Shown: positions 1 through 9,840, counted from the first letter of the stretch. The stretch is 64,000 nucleotides of DNA from Streptomyces sp. CB02959 (GCF_002803155.1 NZ_NNBP01000004.1:248985-312984); one strand, 5' to 3'. The notes: a model not told the origin generated them from the letters alone. Numbers and translations: made by a program.

Positions 1-956
1 GCGTCCGACGCGCCGTCGGCGTCCTCGGACCCCTTGACGACCCCGGAACCCTCGGCCTCCTTGGTGCCCTTGGCGCCCTCGGTGTCCTTCGCGTCCTCGG
101 TGCCCTTGGTGTCGTCCTGGGCGCCCTCGGCGAGCTGCCACTCCGGCTCGACGATCTCCTCGCGGCCCGGGGCCTTCCGGGCGGAGACGATCATGTAGAT
201 GACGGCCAGGATGAAGACGACCAGCGAGGTCCAGTCGTTCAGCCGCAGGCCGAGGATGTGGTGCGCCTCGTCGACGCGCATGTACTCGATCCAGGCGCGG
301 CCCGCGCAGTAGGCGGCGACGTAGAGCGCGAACACCCGGCCGTGGCCGAGGCGGAAGCGCTTGTCCGCCCAGATCACCAGCGCCGCGACGCCCAGGCACC
401 ACAGGGACTCGTAGAGGAACGTCGGGTGGTAGGTACCGCCGATGCGGCCGATGGCCGGGTCCGGGTCGATCTTGAGCGCCCACGGGAGGTCGGTCGGCTT
501 GCCGTACAGCTCCTGGTTGAACCAGTTGCCCCAGCGGCCGATCGCCTGGCCGATCGCGAGGCCCGGCGCCAGCGCGTCGGCGTAGGCCGGCATCGGGATA
601 CCGCGGCGGCGGCAGCCGATCCAGGCACCGAGCGCACCCAGCGCGACCGCGCCCCAGATGCCGAGGCCGCCCTGCCAGACCTTGAAGGCGTCGAGCGGAT
701 GGCCGTTCTTGCCGAAGTACGGCTCGTAGGTAGTGATGACGTGGTAGAGGCGCCCGCCGACCAGGCCGAAGGGCACCGCCCACACGGCGATGTCGGCGAC
801 GGTGCCGGAGCGGCCGCCGCGCTGCACCCAGCGCTTGTTGCCGAGCCAGACGCCGACGAAGACGCCGATGATGATGCAGAACGCGTAGCCGCGCAGCGGG
901 ATCGGGCCGAGATGGACGACACCGGTCGGCGGGCTGGGAATGAATGCGAGGTCCAT
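1..956 (-). CDS. lgt: Prolipoprotein diacylglyceryl transferase, 3' end off window
   Basis: Lgt moves the diacylglyceryl group of phosphatidylglycerol onto the lipobox cysteine of prolipoproteins in the cytoplasmic membrane, the first step of lipoprotein maturation. The ATG at 956 gives MDLAFIPSPP, followed by several hydrophobic segments and the family signature GRWGNWFNQE at about residues 140-149. The frame is open to position 1, so the C-terminus is missing. After the last membrane helix comes a charged tail rich in Lys, Gly, Thr, Glu and Asp in near-repeats, which core Lgt does not need. It is the last visible gene of the trp-side cluster, about 100 nt after the thioredoxin-like gene. 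The pathway partner lspA is at 41784-42386. Identity is secure; the stop codon is not visible. Confidence 0.95.
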   Translation of the reverse strand, partial: MDLAFIPSPPTGVVHLGPIPLRGYAFCIIIGVFVGVWLGNKRWVQRGGRSGTVADIAVWAVPFGLVGGRLYHVITTYEPYFGKNGHPLDAFKVWQGGLGIWGAVALGALGAWIGCRRRGIPMPAYADALAPGLAIGQAIGRWGNWFNQELYGKPTDLPWALKIDPDPAIGRIGGTYHPTFLYESLWCLGVAALVIWADKRFRLGHGRVFALYVAAYCAGRAWIEYMRVDEAHHILGLRLNDWTSLVVFILAVIYMIVSARKAPGREEIVEPEWQLAEGAQDDTKGTEDAKDTEGAKGTKEAEGSGVVKGSEDADGASD

Positions 957-1058
957 GGCAGGACCGACGCTACCGCGCCGGGCCGGGTTGACGACAACCC
1001 GCCCGGCAACGGCTGCGTAACGACCCCGCTGGGGCCGCGGCCCGTACCGCCGGGCGGC

Positions 1059-1871
1059 TCAGCCCTTGGGCGACTGCTCGCCCTTGTTGGCGGCGAGGAC
1101 CATCTTCTTGAGCTCGGCGGGGGTGACCTGGCCGCCCTTGACCTGGGCGAGGTCCTTGCCGTTCAGCAGGACGGTCGGGGTGCCGCGGAACCCGCCGCCG
1201 GCGAAGGCCGCGTTGGACTTGCGCACGAACCCGTCGTACCGGCCGTCCCGGACGCACTTGGTGAACGCGTCCGACACCAGGCCGTTGACCTTCCCGGCCA
1301 ACTGGATCAGGTACTTCTTGTCGCTGAAGCGGTCCTGCTGCTCCGGCGGCTGGTGGGAGTAGAGGACGTCGTGGTAGTCGCGGAACTTCCCGGCGTCCTG
1401 GGCGCACAGGGCGGCGTTGGCGGCGGTCAGCGAGCCGGTGCCGCCGGCGTTGCCGTCGATGAGGGTGGCGAGGTGGTACTCGGTCTTGAGCTGGCCGGAG
1501 TCCTGGAGCTCGTGGATCACCGGGCGGAAGCCGGTCTCGAACTGCTGGCAGGCCGGGCAGCGGAAGTCCTCCCAGACGACGAGCGTGGAGCGGGCGCCGG
1601 CCGCGCCCACCGGGACGGCGGGCTTGTCGCCGTCGCTGGCCTGCTTGGGGAGGGCGAACGCGGTGTCGGTGGTGCTGCCGGTCCCGCCGCCCGAGGACAC
1701 CCAGACGGCGACCCCGCCGGCCACCGCGAGCGCGGCCACCACCGCGCCGCCGACGACGGCCTGGCGGACCCGCCGGGCGCGCGTCTTCTCCTTGGTGCGC
1801 TGTTCCTGCAGCCGCTCACGGGCGCTGCTGATTCCGTCACGGTTCTGGCCGTCATGGCTCTTCTCGTTCAC
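1059..1871 (-). CDS. Membrane-anchored DsbA-like thioredoxin-fold protein
   Basis: The protein has a basic, coiled N-terminus, one membrane helix (about residues 36-58 from the chosen start) and an extracytoplasmic thioredoxin-fold domain with CPAC (C105, C108) and the cis-proline loop GTPT near the C-terminus. This is the layout of actinobacterial DsbA-like thiol oxidoreductases that form or shuffle disulfides outside the membrane. The start is uncertain: GTG at 1871 gives VNEKSHDG, which resembles relatives, while a GTG at 1907 adds 12 residues and lies only a few bases after a GGAGGG. It follows trpA by about 80 nt and precedes lgt, so it may be read through from trpCMBA. Two further paralogs lie at 34417-35265 and 36151-37077. 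Confidence 0.85.
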   Translation of the reverse strand: MNEKSHDGQNRDGISSARERLQEQRTKEKTRARRVRQAVVGGAVVAALAVAGGVAVWVSSGGGTGSTTDTAFALPKQASDGDKPAVPVGAAGARSTLVVWEDFRCPACQQFETGFRPVIHELQDSGQLKTEYHLATLIDGNAGGTGSLTAANAALCAQDAGKFRDYHDVLYSHQPPEQQDRFSDKKYLIQLAGKVNGLVSDAFTKCVRDGRYDGFVRKSNAAFAGGGFRGTPTVLLNGKDLAQVKGGQVTPAELKKMVLAANKGEQSPKG

Positions 1872-1949
1872 GCCCGTGGACAACGAGGCGGAGGGGCGCG
1901 GTCGCACCCCTCCGCTCCGAGGTTCGCTCCATCGGGCGAACGGACCGGG

Positions 1950-2779
1950 TCAGTCCCGGGCCGCACCGCCCCGGCGCACACCGTCGCCCAGTCGGCCGGC
2001 GAGGGCGCGGACCGCGGCCAGTCCGGCGTCAAGGTCGTCTTCCGCCGCCAGCAGGCACTTGACGAACGCCGAGCCGACGATCACACCGTCGGCGAACCGG
2101 GCCACCTCGCGGGCCTGCGTGGCGTTGGAGACCCCGAGCCCGACGCAGACCGGCAGTTCGGTCGTGGCGCGGGTGCGGGCCACCAGGTCCTCGGCCTCCC
2201 GGCCGACGGACTCGCGGGTGCCGGTGACGCCCATGAGGGAGGCGGCGTAGACGAAGCCGCTGCCGGCCGCGGTGATCTTGGCCAGCCGCTCGTCCCGGCT
2301 GCTCGGCGCGACCACGAAGACGGTGGCCAGGCCGTGCTGCTCGGCGGCCTTCCGCCAGACCTCGGACTCCTCGACCGGGAGGTCCGGCAGGATGCAGCCG
2401 GCGCCGCCCGCCTCGGCGAGGTCGGCGGCGAACCGCTCGACGCCGTAGCGGTCGACCGGGTTCCAGTACGTCATGCAGAGCACCGGTGCCCCGGTGGCGG
2501 TGTGCACCTCGCGGACCGTGCGGATCACGTCGACGATCTTGATGCCGGCGCGCAGCGCGATGTCGTCGGCGGTCTGGATCACCGGGCCGTCCAGGACCGG
2601 GTCGCTGTGCGGCAGCCCGACCTCGACGATGTCGCAGCCGCCGTCCAGCATCTCGGTCATCGCGCGGATGCCGCCGTCGACGGTGGGGAAGCCGGCCGGG
2701 AGGTAGCCGACCAGCGCCGCCCGGTCCTCGGCGCGGGCCTGCGCCAGGACGGACGTCAGAAGTTCGATGTTGCCCGCCA

Positions 2780-2780
<1 letters not shown>
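1950..2780 (-). CDS. trpA: Tryptophan synthase alpha subunit
   Basis: TrpA cleaves indole-3-glycerol phosphate to indole and glyceraldehyde-3-phosphate and channels indole to TrpB. The 276-residue protein starts MAGNIELLTSVLAQARAED and has the TIM-barrel catalytic regions CDIVEVGLPHSDP (catalytic Glu) and the following DGP segment with the second acidic residue, plus the phosphate-binding GVTGTR and GLGVSN segments. The ATG overlaps the trpB stop as TGATG, a sign of translational coupling that fits the alpha2beta2 complex. The frame stays open far upstream inside trpB, but the family length and the overlap fix the start at 2780. Confidence 0.97.
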
Positions 2781-4051
<1,271 letters not shown>

Positions 4052-4157
4052 CTGAGCACTCCTCGACCGGGGCGTACCGCCCCGGAGGTCCGGTATGTCG
4101 GGGTGACGTGACGACTGCTGCGCGCAGTGCTGCGCCGTCGCTACGGGGACGGGCGCG

Positions 4158-4328
4158 TCAGCGCGCGGTCCCCGGGCGCCATCGCATCCCGTTGATCTGA
4201 CCCGGTTCGGAGCCGATGTGGTACCGGACCCGGCGTCCCCGGACCCGCCGGGCGGGGGCCCGGCAGCCGCGGTGCCACGAGGGCAGCGCCGAGCGCTTGG
4301 CCTCGGGGCGGCGGGGAACGGCGGTCAT
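4158..4328 (-). CDS. trpM: TrpM-like small protein in the trp cluster
   Basis: This 56-codon gene lies between trpC and trpB and reads [20 protein letters not shown], then a basic [17 protein letters not shown] block and a [15 protein letters not shown] end. The position and the [15 protein letters not shown]...EPGQ.NGMRWR pattern match trpM (also called trpX) of S. coelicolor, a small protein of about 63 residues reported to modulate tryptophan biosynthesis and differentiation. Two Trp residues and many Arg are visible; no enzyme motif is present. The ATG at 4328 is 33 nt after the trpC stop. The TGA is at 4158-4160. Identification rests on context and recalled sequence similarity. Confidence 0.8.
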   Translation of the reverse strand: MTAVPRRPEAKRSALPSWHRGCRAPARRVRGRRVRYHIGSEPGQINGMRWRPGTAR

Positions 4329-4361
4329 GTCGGTGTACCTGTGTCCTTCGGTGGCCCGCGC

Positions 4362-5171
4362 TCAGTCCCGGCCGTGCCGGATCGCCGGGTGGGAGCCCGC
4401 CGCGACCAGGTCCGCGACCGCGGTCCTGGGGTCCTTGCCGGTGACCAGCGACTCGCCCACCAGGACGGCGTCGGCGCCGTCGTTGGCGTACGCGATCAGG
4501 TCGTGCGGGCCGCGGACGCCGGACTCGGCGACCTTGACGATGTGGTCGGGGACCTCCGGGGCGACCCGGGCGAAGGTGCCCCGGTCGACCTCCAGGGTCT
4601 TGAGGTTGCGGGCGTTGATCCCGATGATCCGGGCGCCGGCGTCCACCGCGCGGGCGACCTCGTCCTCGTCGTGCGCCTCGACCAGCGGCGTCAGCCCGAT
4701 CGACTCGGCCCGCTCGATCAGCGAGACCAGCGCCTCCTGCTCCAGCGCGGCGACGATCAGCAGCGCGAGGTCGGCGCCGTAGGCCCGGGCCTCCCAGAGC
4801 TGGTAGGCGGTGACGATGAAGTCCTTGCGCAGCACCGGGATGTCGACCTTGGCGCGGACCGCCTCCAGGTCGGCGAGCGAGCCGCCGAACCGGCGCTGCT
4901 CGGTGAGGACGGAGATCACCGCGGCGCCGCCCGCCTCGTAGTCGGCGGCCAGGCCCGCGGGGTCGGCGATCGCGGCCAACGCGCCCTTGGAGGGGCTGGA
5001 GCGCTTGACCTCGCAGATCACCCGGACGCCCTCGCCCTTCAGAGCGGCGACACCGTCCTTGGCGGGGCGTGCCTTGCGGGCCCGCTCCTTGAGCTCGTCG
5101 AGGCTGACGCGCGCCTGCCGCTCGGCGAGGTCGGCGCGGACTCCGTCGATGATCTCATCGAGCACGCTCAC
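4362..5171 (-). CDS. trpC: Indole-3-glycerol phosphate synthase
   Basis: TrpC closes the indole ring, converting CdRP to indole-3-glycerol phosphate. The 269-residue protein shows the family order [62 protein letters not shown] and ESGV. The start is GTG at 5171 ([15 protein letters not shown]), because an AAGGAGG ribosome site lies about 8 nt upstream; the frame is open to 5300 without coding character. It heads the trpC-trpM-trpB-trpA run. A strong nested hairpin (5203-5234) sits just upstream of the ribosome site. Confidence 0.97.
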   Translation of the reverse strand: MSVLDEIIDGVRADLAERQARVSLDELKERARKARPAKDGVAALKGEGVRVICEVKRSSPSKGALAAIADPAGLAADYEAGGAAVISVLTEQRRFGGSLADLEAVRAKVDIPVLRKDFIVTAYQLWEARAYGADLALLIVAALEQEALVSLIERAESIGLTPLVEAHDEDEVARAVDAGARIIGINARNLKTLEVDRGTFARVAPEVPDHIVKVAESGVRGPHDLIAYANDGADAVLVGESLVTGKDPRTAVADLVAAGSHPAIRHGRD

Positions 5172-5202
5172 GCGAGCGGCCTCCTTCTTGAACGGTGGAG
5201 GT

Positions 5203-5234
5203 GGACAGTGACCCTGTGGGACAGGCCACTGTCC
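5203..5234 (-). promoter_or_regulatory. Nested hairpin in the trpC leader
   Basis: An inverted repeat GGACAGTG/CACTGTCC encloses a second one CCTGT-CCC-ACAGG on the trpC sense strand, so the transcript can fold into a two-part stem ending about 32 nt before the trpC start. No U-run follows. It could be an attenuator-like stem, an mRNA-stabilising element or an operator. No tryptophan-rich leader peptide is clear. Confidence 0.5.
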
Positions 5235-5370
5235 CAATCGGTTCTCTGATGGTATCCGCCAGCGGGGACAGGTCCCGCATCCGGTTGACTCCGGTCCCAC
5301 AACCTGGACATCTCCGGGTTTCGCGGTGGTTTGCGCCGGGGGCGGTGCCGGGGCCCGCGCGTGGTGCGGA

Positions 5371-5817
5371 TCACGGGCGCAGTCCGGCGCCGAAGGGCAG
5401 GTTGCGGACGACCGTGAAGGCCAGCAGCAGGCCGCCCAGCGCCCACCAGTGGGCCGGCCGGGGCCGTGGCCCCGCGGTGGGCAGGCCGCGGGCCGCCCGG
5501 GTCAGCCAGACCAGCCAGAGGAGCGCGAACGCGGCGTAGCCGGCCACCGCGGGGGCGTTGGCGCCCAGCGCGGCGGCGAGGTCGCCGTGCGCGACGGCGT
5601 GCGCGCTGCGCAGCCCGCCGCAGGCCGGACAGAGCAGGCCGGTGAGGTGCAGCAGCGGGCAGACCGGGTAGTGGCCCGGTTCGTTGGGGTCGACGGCGCC
5701 GACCCAGGTGAAGGCGGCGGCCACCGCCGCCAGGGTGCCGACCGGCGCCGCGAGGCGGCGCAGCGGACGACCGGGCCGGGAACCGTCCGGCCGCAGCGGA
5801 ACCACGGGATCGCTCAC
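5371..5817 (-). CDS. DUF2752 small membrane protein
   Basis: This 148-residue protein has three predicted hydrophobic segments (about 25-41, 85-105, 126-140) and the DUF2752 core [20 protein letters not shown], with cysteines at 53, 63 and 66 followed by [15 protein letters not shown]2752 proteins have no established biochemical role. The GTG at 5817 gives [12 protein letters not shown]. It lies between the HGxxPAAW gene and trpC; gaps of about 110 and 200 nt leave room for separate promoters. Clustered cysteines suggest metal binding or a structural disulfide, which is inference. Confidence 0.85.
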   Translation of the reverse strand: MSDPVVPLRPDGSRPGRPLRRLAAPVGTLAAVAAAFTWVGAVDPNEPGHYPVCPLLHLTGLLCPACGGLRSAHAVAHGDLAAALGANAPAVAGYAAFALLWLVWLTRAARGLPTAGPRPRPAHWWALGGLLLAFTVVRNLPFGAGLRP

Positions 5818-5929
5818 GGTGCCGATGGTGCTACCGGACGCGGAAAGGCGCAGCTTCTCGGCCGCCGTACGGGGCGCGGGCCGTACGAGGGGCGGGAAGC
5901 GGCGCCTCCGGGTTCGTGCCGAGCGGGGC

Positions 5930-6172
5930 TCAGCCCTCCTGCGGCTGGACCGTGGCCGGGGCGACCTTGGCGGAGCGCTTCGGCTCCTGGCCCATGCCGG
6001 CCGCGCGCATCAGGCCACCCACGACGGCACCGGCGCCGATCAGCACCATGCCCGCCCAGAAGCCGGCCACGTTGGCCATCACGATGAAGACACCGGCCAC
6101 GCAGAAGCCGATGAACGCGATGATGACGCCGGTCCAGGCGGCGGGGGTGTGTCCGTGGCCACTGCTCGACAT
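5930..6172 (-). CDS. HGxxPAAW-family small membrane protein
   Basis: An 80-residue protein that starts MSSSGHGHTPAAWTGVIIAF and has two membrane helices (about 13-33 and 36-56) and a short charged C-terminal tail. The HGHTPAAW start is the hallmark of an actinobacterial family named for it, with no known function. GAGGAG lies a few bases before the ATG at 6172. It follows the TIGR02234-type gene by about 85 nt in the same direction, inside the trp cluster. Confidence 0.85.
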   Translation of the reverse strand: MSSSGHGHTPAAWTGVIIAFIGFCVAGVFIVMANVAGFWAGMVLIGAGAVVGGLMRAAGMGQEPKRSAKVAPATVQPQEG

Positions 6173-6257
6173 GGAGTGCTCCTCGTTGCTCTGTCGCGCC
6201 GGGGTCCGGGCGCGGGAATGTCGTCGTCCATTGTCACCGATGCCGGGCGGAACCCTT

Positions 6258-6911
6258 TTACCGGGTGGGGTCCTCGCCGCGGTCCAGGGACTTCCAGATC
6301 TCCTCGGGACGGTCCAGGTCCGGCGCCGCCGGGGCGCGCCGCGGACCGCGGGCGCCGCCGGGGGTGCGCTCGTACCGGCCCGACATCGCAGGCCAGGAGC
6401 GGCCGTACACCAGGGCCAGCACCCCGGCGAGGAACAGCAGCAGGCCGCCGGCGGCGGCCACCCACGGCCAGGCGGTGTGGGTGACGTGATGCACATCGGC
6501 GCCGGCCAGCCCGACCGCGTCGGCGGCCTTCTCGCGCAGTGCCGAGGTGTCGGTGTTGCCGAGCGCGGCGGCGGCGGTGATGCCCAGCCCGCTGAGGGCC
6601 AGCAGCGCGGCGACCACGATCCGGCCGACCCGGCGGACCGCGAAGACGGCGACCAGGGCGGCCAGGCCGACCACCGCCAGCGCACCGGGCACCCCGGTCA
6701 CGTCGGCGCCGGTCACGGTGCGCGGCAGCTCGCCCTGGGCGAGCACCGCGGTGCCCTGGGCCCAGGTGCGGCCGGAGGCCAGCAGCGCCAGGCTCGCGCC
6801 GGCGGCGCCGAGCAACAAGGCCAGGGCGACGGAGCGCTTGGCGCTGCGCGCGGGCCGGGCCGGGGTCGCGGCCGGCTCGGCGTCGGTACGGGGCTGGGGT
6901 ACGGCACTCAC
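6258..6911 (-). CDS. Trp-cluster membrane protein, TIGR02234 type
   Basis: A protein of about 217 residues with four predicted hydrophobic stretches near residues 28-46, 74-92, 98-118 and 147-166, and a charged cytosolic-looking C-terminal tail. Its place directly downstream of trpE and its composition match TIGR02234, a membrane family named for its link to actinobacterial trp operons; the function is unknown. GTG at 6911 gives MSAVPQPRTDAEP; an in-frame GTG at 6920 would add three residues. The stop is TAA at 6258, rare in such GC-rich DNA. It begins about 55 nt after the trpE stop. Confidence 0.85.
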   Translation of the reverse strand: MSAVPQPRTDAEPAATPARPARSAKRSVALALLLGAAGASLALLASGRTWAQGTAVLAQGELPRTVTGADVTGVPGALAVVGLAALVAVFAVRRVGRIVVAALLALSGLGITAAAALGNTDTSALREKAADAVGLAGADVHHVTHTAWPWVAAAGGLLLFLAGVLALVYGRSWPAMSGRYERTPGGARGPRRAPAAPDLDRPEEIWKSLDRGEDPTR

Positions 6912-6966
6912 GCGTACCACTATCGCCCACCGGCCCGGGTGGACCGGTGGGCGGGGGTGCGGCGGA

Positions 6967-8535
6967 TCATTTCCCCAGGTGGTTGGCGGTGTGGACGGCG
7001 CGGAGGACGGCCGCGGCCTTGTTGCGGCACTCGGTGTCCTCGGCGACCGGGTCGGAGTCGGCGACGATTCCGGCGCCGGCCTGGACGTAGGCGGTGCCGT
7101 CCCGCAGCAGGGCGGTGCGGATGGCGATGGCGGTGTCGGAGTCGCCGGCGAAGTCCAGGTAGCCCACGCAGCCGCCGTAGAGGCCGCGCCGGGTCGGTTC
7201 CAGCTCCTCGATGATCTGGAGGGCGCGCGGCTTGGGCGCGCCGGAGAGGGTGCCGGCGGGGAAGCAGGCGGTGAGCACGTCGAAGGCGGTGTGGCCGGCG
7301 GCGACCGTGCCGGTGACCGTGGAGACGATGTGCATGACGTGGCTGTAGCGCTCGACGGACATGAAGTCGACCACCTCGACGCTGCCCGGCTCGCAGACCC
7401 GGCCCAGGTCGTTGCGGCCCAGGTCGACCAGCATCAGGTGCTCGGCGCGCTCCTTGGGGTCGGCCATCAGCTCGTCGGCGAGCGCCTGGTCCTCCTGGAC
7501 GGTCGCGCCGCGCGGGCGGGTGCCGGCGATCGGGTGCACCATGGCCCGGCCGCCCTCGACCTTGACCAGCGCCTCGGGGCTGGAGCCGACCACGTCGAAG
7601 GCGCGGCCGTCGTCACCCTCGAAGCGGAAGAGGTACATGTAGGGGCTGGGGTTGGTGGCCCGCAGCACCCGGTAGACGTCCAACGCACTGGCCGTGCAGG
7701 GGGTTTCGAACCGCTGCGAGGGCACCACCTGGAACGCCTCGCCGGCCCGGATGCGCTCCTTGACGTCCTCGACGGCGGCCATGAACGCCTCGCCGCCCCA
7801 CTTGCCGGTGTACGGGGGCACGGCGGACGGCGGGAGCGCGGCGGCGCTCGCGGGGGCCGGGCGGGCCAGGTCGTCGGCCATCGCGTCCAGGCGGGCCACC
7901 GCGTCCGCGTACGCCTCGTCGACGCCGGTCTCCAGGTCGTTGTGGTTGATCGCGTTGGCGATCAGCAGGACCGTGCCGCTCCAGTGGTCCAGGACCGCGA
8001 GGTCGGAGGTGAGCAGCATGGTCAGCTCGGGCAGGCCGAGGTCGTCGGTGGTGTGCTCGCCGACCTTCTCCAGGCGGCGCACGATGTCGTAGCCGAGGTA
8101 GCCGACCATGCCGCCGGTGAAGGGGGGCAGCCCCTCGCCCTCGATGAGGTCGTGGGTGGGGGCACCTCCCGCGCCGCGAGGCGCAGGGGGAGTGTGCAGG
8201 GTCTCGACGGTGGCGCGCAGCGCGGCGAGCGGGTCGCCCTCGGTGGGGACGCCGACCGGCGGGGTGCCGAGCCAGTGCGCCTGCCCGTCGCGGGTGGTGA
8301 GCGTCGCGGCGCTGCGGACGCCGATGAACGAGTACCGCGACCACGTACGGCCGTTCTCGGCGGATTCGAGGAGGAAGGTGCCGGGGCGCTCGGCGGCGAG
8401 CTTGCGGTAGAGGCCGACCGGGGTGTCGCCGTCCGCCAGGAGGCGCCGGACGACGGGGATGACCCGTCGGTCCTTGGCGAGCGTGCGGAAGGTGTCGAGG
8501 TCCGGTGCGGCGGTTCCGGTGGTTCCCGTGGTCAT
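6967..8535 (-). CDS. trpE: Anthranilate synthase component I
   Basis: TrpE makes anthranilate from chorismate using ammonia delivered by a TrpG glutaminase, which is not in this window. The 522-residue protein has the N-terminal tryptophan-binding region with LLES (FLLESAENGRTWSRYSF) and the C-terminal chorismate domain with PSPYMYLFRF, PIAGTRPRG, DLGRNDLGRVC and FPAGTLSGAPK. ATG at 8535 lies only 11 nt after the hisI stop, so hisI and trpE are probably one transcript. This leaves no space for a trpE leader peptide attenuator. The LLES motif predicts feedback inhibition by tryptophan. Confidence 0.97.
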   Translation of the reverse strand: MTTGTTGTAAPDLDTFRTLAKDRRVIPVVRRLLADGDTPVGLYRKLAAERPGTFLLESAENGRTWSRYSFIGVRSAATLTTRDGQAHWLGTPPVGVPTEGDPLAALRATVETLHTPPAPRGAGGAPTHDLIEGEGLPPFTGGMVGYLGYDIVRRLEKVGEHTTDDLGLPELTMLLTSDLAVLDHWSGTVLLIANAINHNDLETGVDEAYADAVARLDAMADDLARPAPASAAALPPSAVPPYTGKWGGEAFMAAVEDVKERIRAGEAFQVVPSQRFETPCTASALDVYRVLRATNPSPYMYLFRFEGDDGRAFDVVGSSPEALVKVEGGRAMVHPIAGTRPRGATVQEDQALADELMADPKERAEHLMLVDLGRNDLGRVCEPGSVEVVDFMSVERYSHVMHIVSTVTGTVAAGHTAFDVLTACFPAGTLSGAPKPRALQIIEELEPTRRGLYGGCVGYLDFAGDSDTAIAIRTALLRDGTAYVQAGAGIVADSDPVAEDTECRNKAAAVLRAVHTANHLGK

Positions 8536-8546
8536 GGCAGCGGAGC

Positions 8547-8927
8547 CTACTGGTCGGCGGAGGGTGCGCCGGCCAGTACGTCCGCGTCGAAGCAGGTGCG
8601 GGCACCGGTGTGGCAGGCGGCGCCGACCTGGTCGACCTTGACCAGAACGGTGTCGGCGTCGCAGTCCAGGGCGACGGACTTGACGTACTGGAAGTGGCCG
8701 GAGGTGTCGCCCTTGACCCAGTATTCCCGGCGGCTGCGGGACCAGTACGTGCAGCGGCCGGTGGTGAGGGTGCGGTGCAGCGCCTCGTCGTCCATCCAGC
8801 CGAGCATCAGCACCTCGCCGGTGTCGTACTGCTGGGCGATGGCCGGGAAGAGGCCGTCGGCGCCGCGCTTGAGGCGGGCGGCGATGGCGGGGTCCAGGGC
8901 GGGTGCGGTGGCGCGACTGCTGGTCAT
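8547..8927 (-). CDS. hisI: Phosphoribosyl-AMP cyclohydrolase
   Basis: HisI opens the adenine ring of phosphoribosyl-AMP, the third step of histidine synthesis. The 126-residue protein carries the metal and substrate motifs [37 protein letters not shown] and [10 protein letters not shown] with the zinc-binding cysteines. It is the stand-alone form without the HisE domain. The ATG at 8927 is supported by family length; the frame runs on upstream but is not conserved. It lies apart from the other his genes and just upstream of trpE. Confidence 0.96.
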   Translation of the reverse strand: MTSSRATAPALDPAIAARLKRGADGLFPAIAQQYDTGEVLMLGWMDDEALHRTLTTGRCTYWSRSRREYWVKGDTSGHFQYVKSVALDCDADTVLVKVDQVGAACHTGARTCFDADVLAGAPSADQ

Positions 8928-8959
8928 GGGTCCATTGTGCCGTGCGGCATCCTGCTGGG

Positions 8960-9106
8960 ATGGATCAGCAGCCGCCGCCCGTCCCGCCCCCGCCCCCGCC
9001 GGACCCGGACCGGACGGCGAAGGTCGCGGTGCGGGTGCTGGCGGCGGTGTTCGCGGCGGCGCTGGTGGCCGCCGTGGTGGTGGCGGTGGTCGTGCTGCGG
9101 TACTGA
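8960..9106 (+). CDS. Small proline-rich single-pass membrane protein
   Basis: A 48-codon frame starting [20 protein letters not shown] and ending in one Ala/Val-rich membrane helix (about residues 24-46). It starts 33 nt from the hisI start on the opposite strand, so the two are divergent. No good ribosome site precedes the ATG at 8960; an upstream in-frame start exists at 8903 but would run into hisI. I do not recognise the protein. The Pro-rich head plus C-terminal helix pattern is common among small actinobacterial membrane proteins. Confidence 0.5.
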   Translation: MDQQPPPVPPPPPPDPDRTAKVAVRVLAAVFAAALVAAVVVAVVVLRY

Positions 9107-9159
9107 CGGCGGAGCGCGCCGGTCGGGCGTGCGCCGTGGCAGGGTGCGCGGGGCGGTCG

Positions 9160-9165
9160 TAGGCT
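9160..9165 (+). promoter_or_regulatory. Candidate -10 of a leaderless promoter
   Basis: TAGGCT lies exactly 6 nt before the ATG at 9172, the spacing expected when transcription starts at the A of the start codon. No ribosome site precedes the gene. The -35 region is weak. Confidence 0.5.
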
Positions 9166-9171
9166 GGCCGT

Positions 9172-9804
9172 ATGTCGACCCATGCGAAGCGTGAACGGCT
9201 CCTTCTGGCCGACCTGTTGGAGAGTGCGGGCCCCGAGGCGCCGACCCTGTGTGACGACTGGACGACACGGGACCTGGCCGCGCACGTGGTGGTGCGCGAG
9301 CGGCGTGCCGACGCGTCCGCGGGGATCGTGGTCAAGCCGCTGGCGGCGCGGCTCTCGCGGGTGCAGGCGGAGTTCGCGGCGAAGCCGTACGAGGAGCTGA
9401 TCAACCTGATCAGGACCGGACCGCCGAAGATGTCGCCGTTCGCCCTCAAGCAGATCGACGAGGCGTCGAACACCGTCGAGTTCTACGTGCACGCCGAGGA
9501 CGTGCGGCGGGCCCAGCCGGACTGGGCGCCGCGCGTGCTGGACCCGGTCTTCGAGGACGCCCTGTGGACGCGGCTGGAGCGGGCGGCCCGGGTGCTGGGC
9601 CGCAAGGCGCCGGTGGGGGTGGTGCTGCGGCGGCCGGACGGGCAGACCGCGGTGGCTCATCGGGGCACTCCGGTGGTGACGGTCACCGGTGAGCCGGGCG
9701 AGCTGACGCTGTTCGCCTTCGGCCGCATGGAGGCGGCGAAGGTGGAGCTGGACGGGGAGAAGGACGCGGTGGCGAAGCTGCTGGAGGCGCAGCTGGGGGT
9801 GTGA
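9172..9804 (+). CDS. TIGR03085-family metal-binding protein (MDMPI/DinB fold)
   Basis: A 210-residue protein of the family related to mycothiol-dependent maleylpyruvate isomerases. The N-terminal helical domain has the [17 protein letters not shown] segment, whose His is a usual metal ligand, and [12 protein letters not shown] supplies a second His-containing motif. The C-terminal half is the small alpha/beta domain seen in this family ([16 protein letters not shown]). The substrate is unknown. Promoter and start appear to coincide (leaderless). A convergent hairpin at 9818-9840 ends the transcript before the LysR gene. Confidence 0.85.
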   Translation: MSTHAKRERLLLADLLESAGPEAPTLCDDWTTRDLAAHVVVRERRADASAGIVVKPLAARLSRVQAEFAAKPYEELINLIRTGPPKMSPFALKQIDEASNTVEFYVHAEDVRRAQPDWAPRVLDPVFEDALWTRLERAARVLGRKAPVGVVLRRPDGQTAVAHRGTPVVTVTGEPGELTLFAFGRMEAAKVELDGEKDAVAKLLEAQLGV

Positions 9805-9817
9805 CGGGGGCGGCGCG

Positions 9818-9840
9818 GGGCCGGGGGCCTTCCCCGGCCC
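9818..9840. terminator. Convergent hairpin terminator
   Basis: GGGCCGGGG and CCCCGGCCC pair across a 5-nt loop in the gap between two convergent genes. No U-run follows, which is usual in Streptomyces. Confidence 0.6.

Noticed and set aside
983..1000. Short GGGTTG-ACGA-CAACCC hairpin between lgt and the thioredoxin gene
   Set aside because: Six base pairs only and between co-directional genes; too weak to call a terminator.
8536..8546. A trpE leader-peptide attenuator
   Set aside because: Only 11 nt separate hisI and trpE, so there is no room.
8928..9473. N-terminal extension of hisI to 9473
   Set aside because: The frame stays open but overlaps a divergent gene and is not part of the HisI family.
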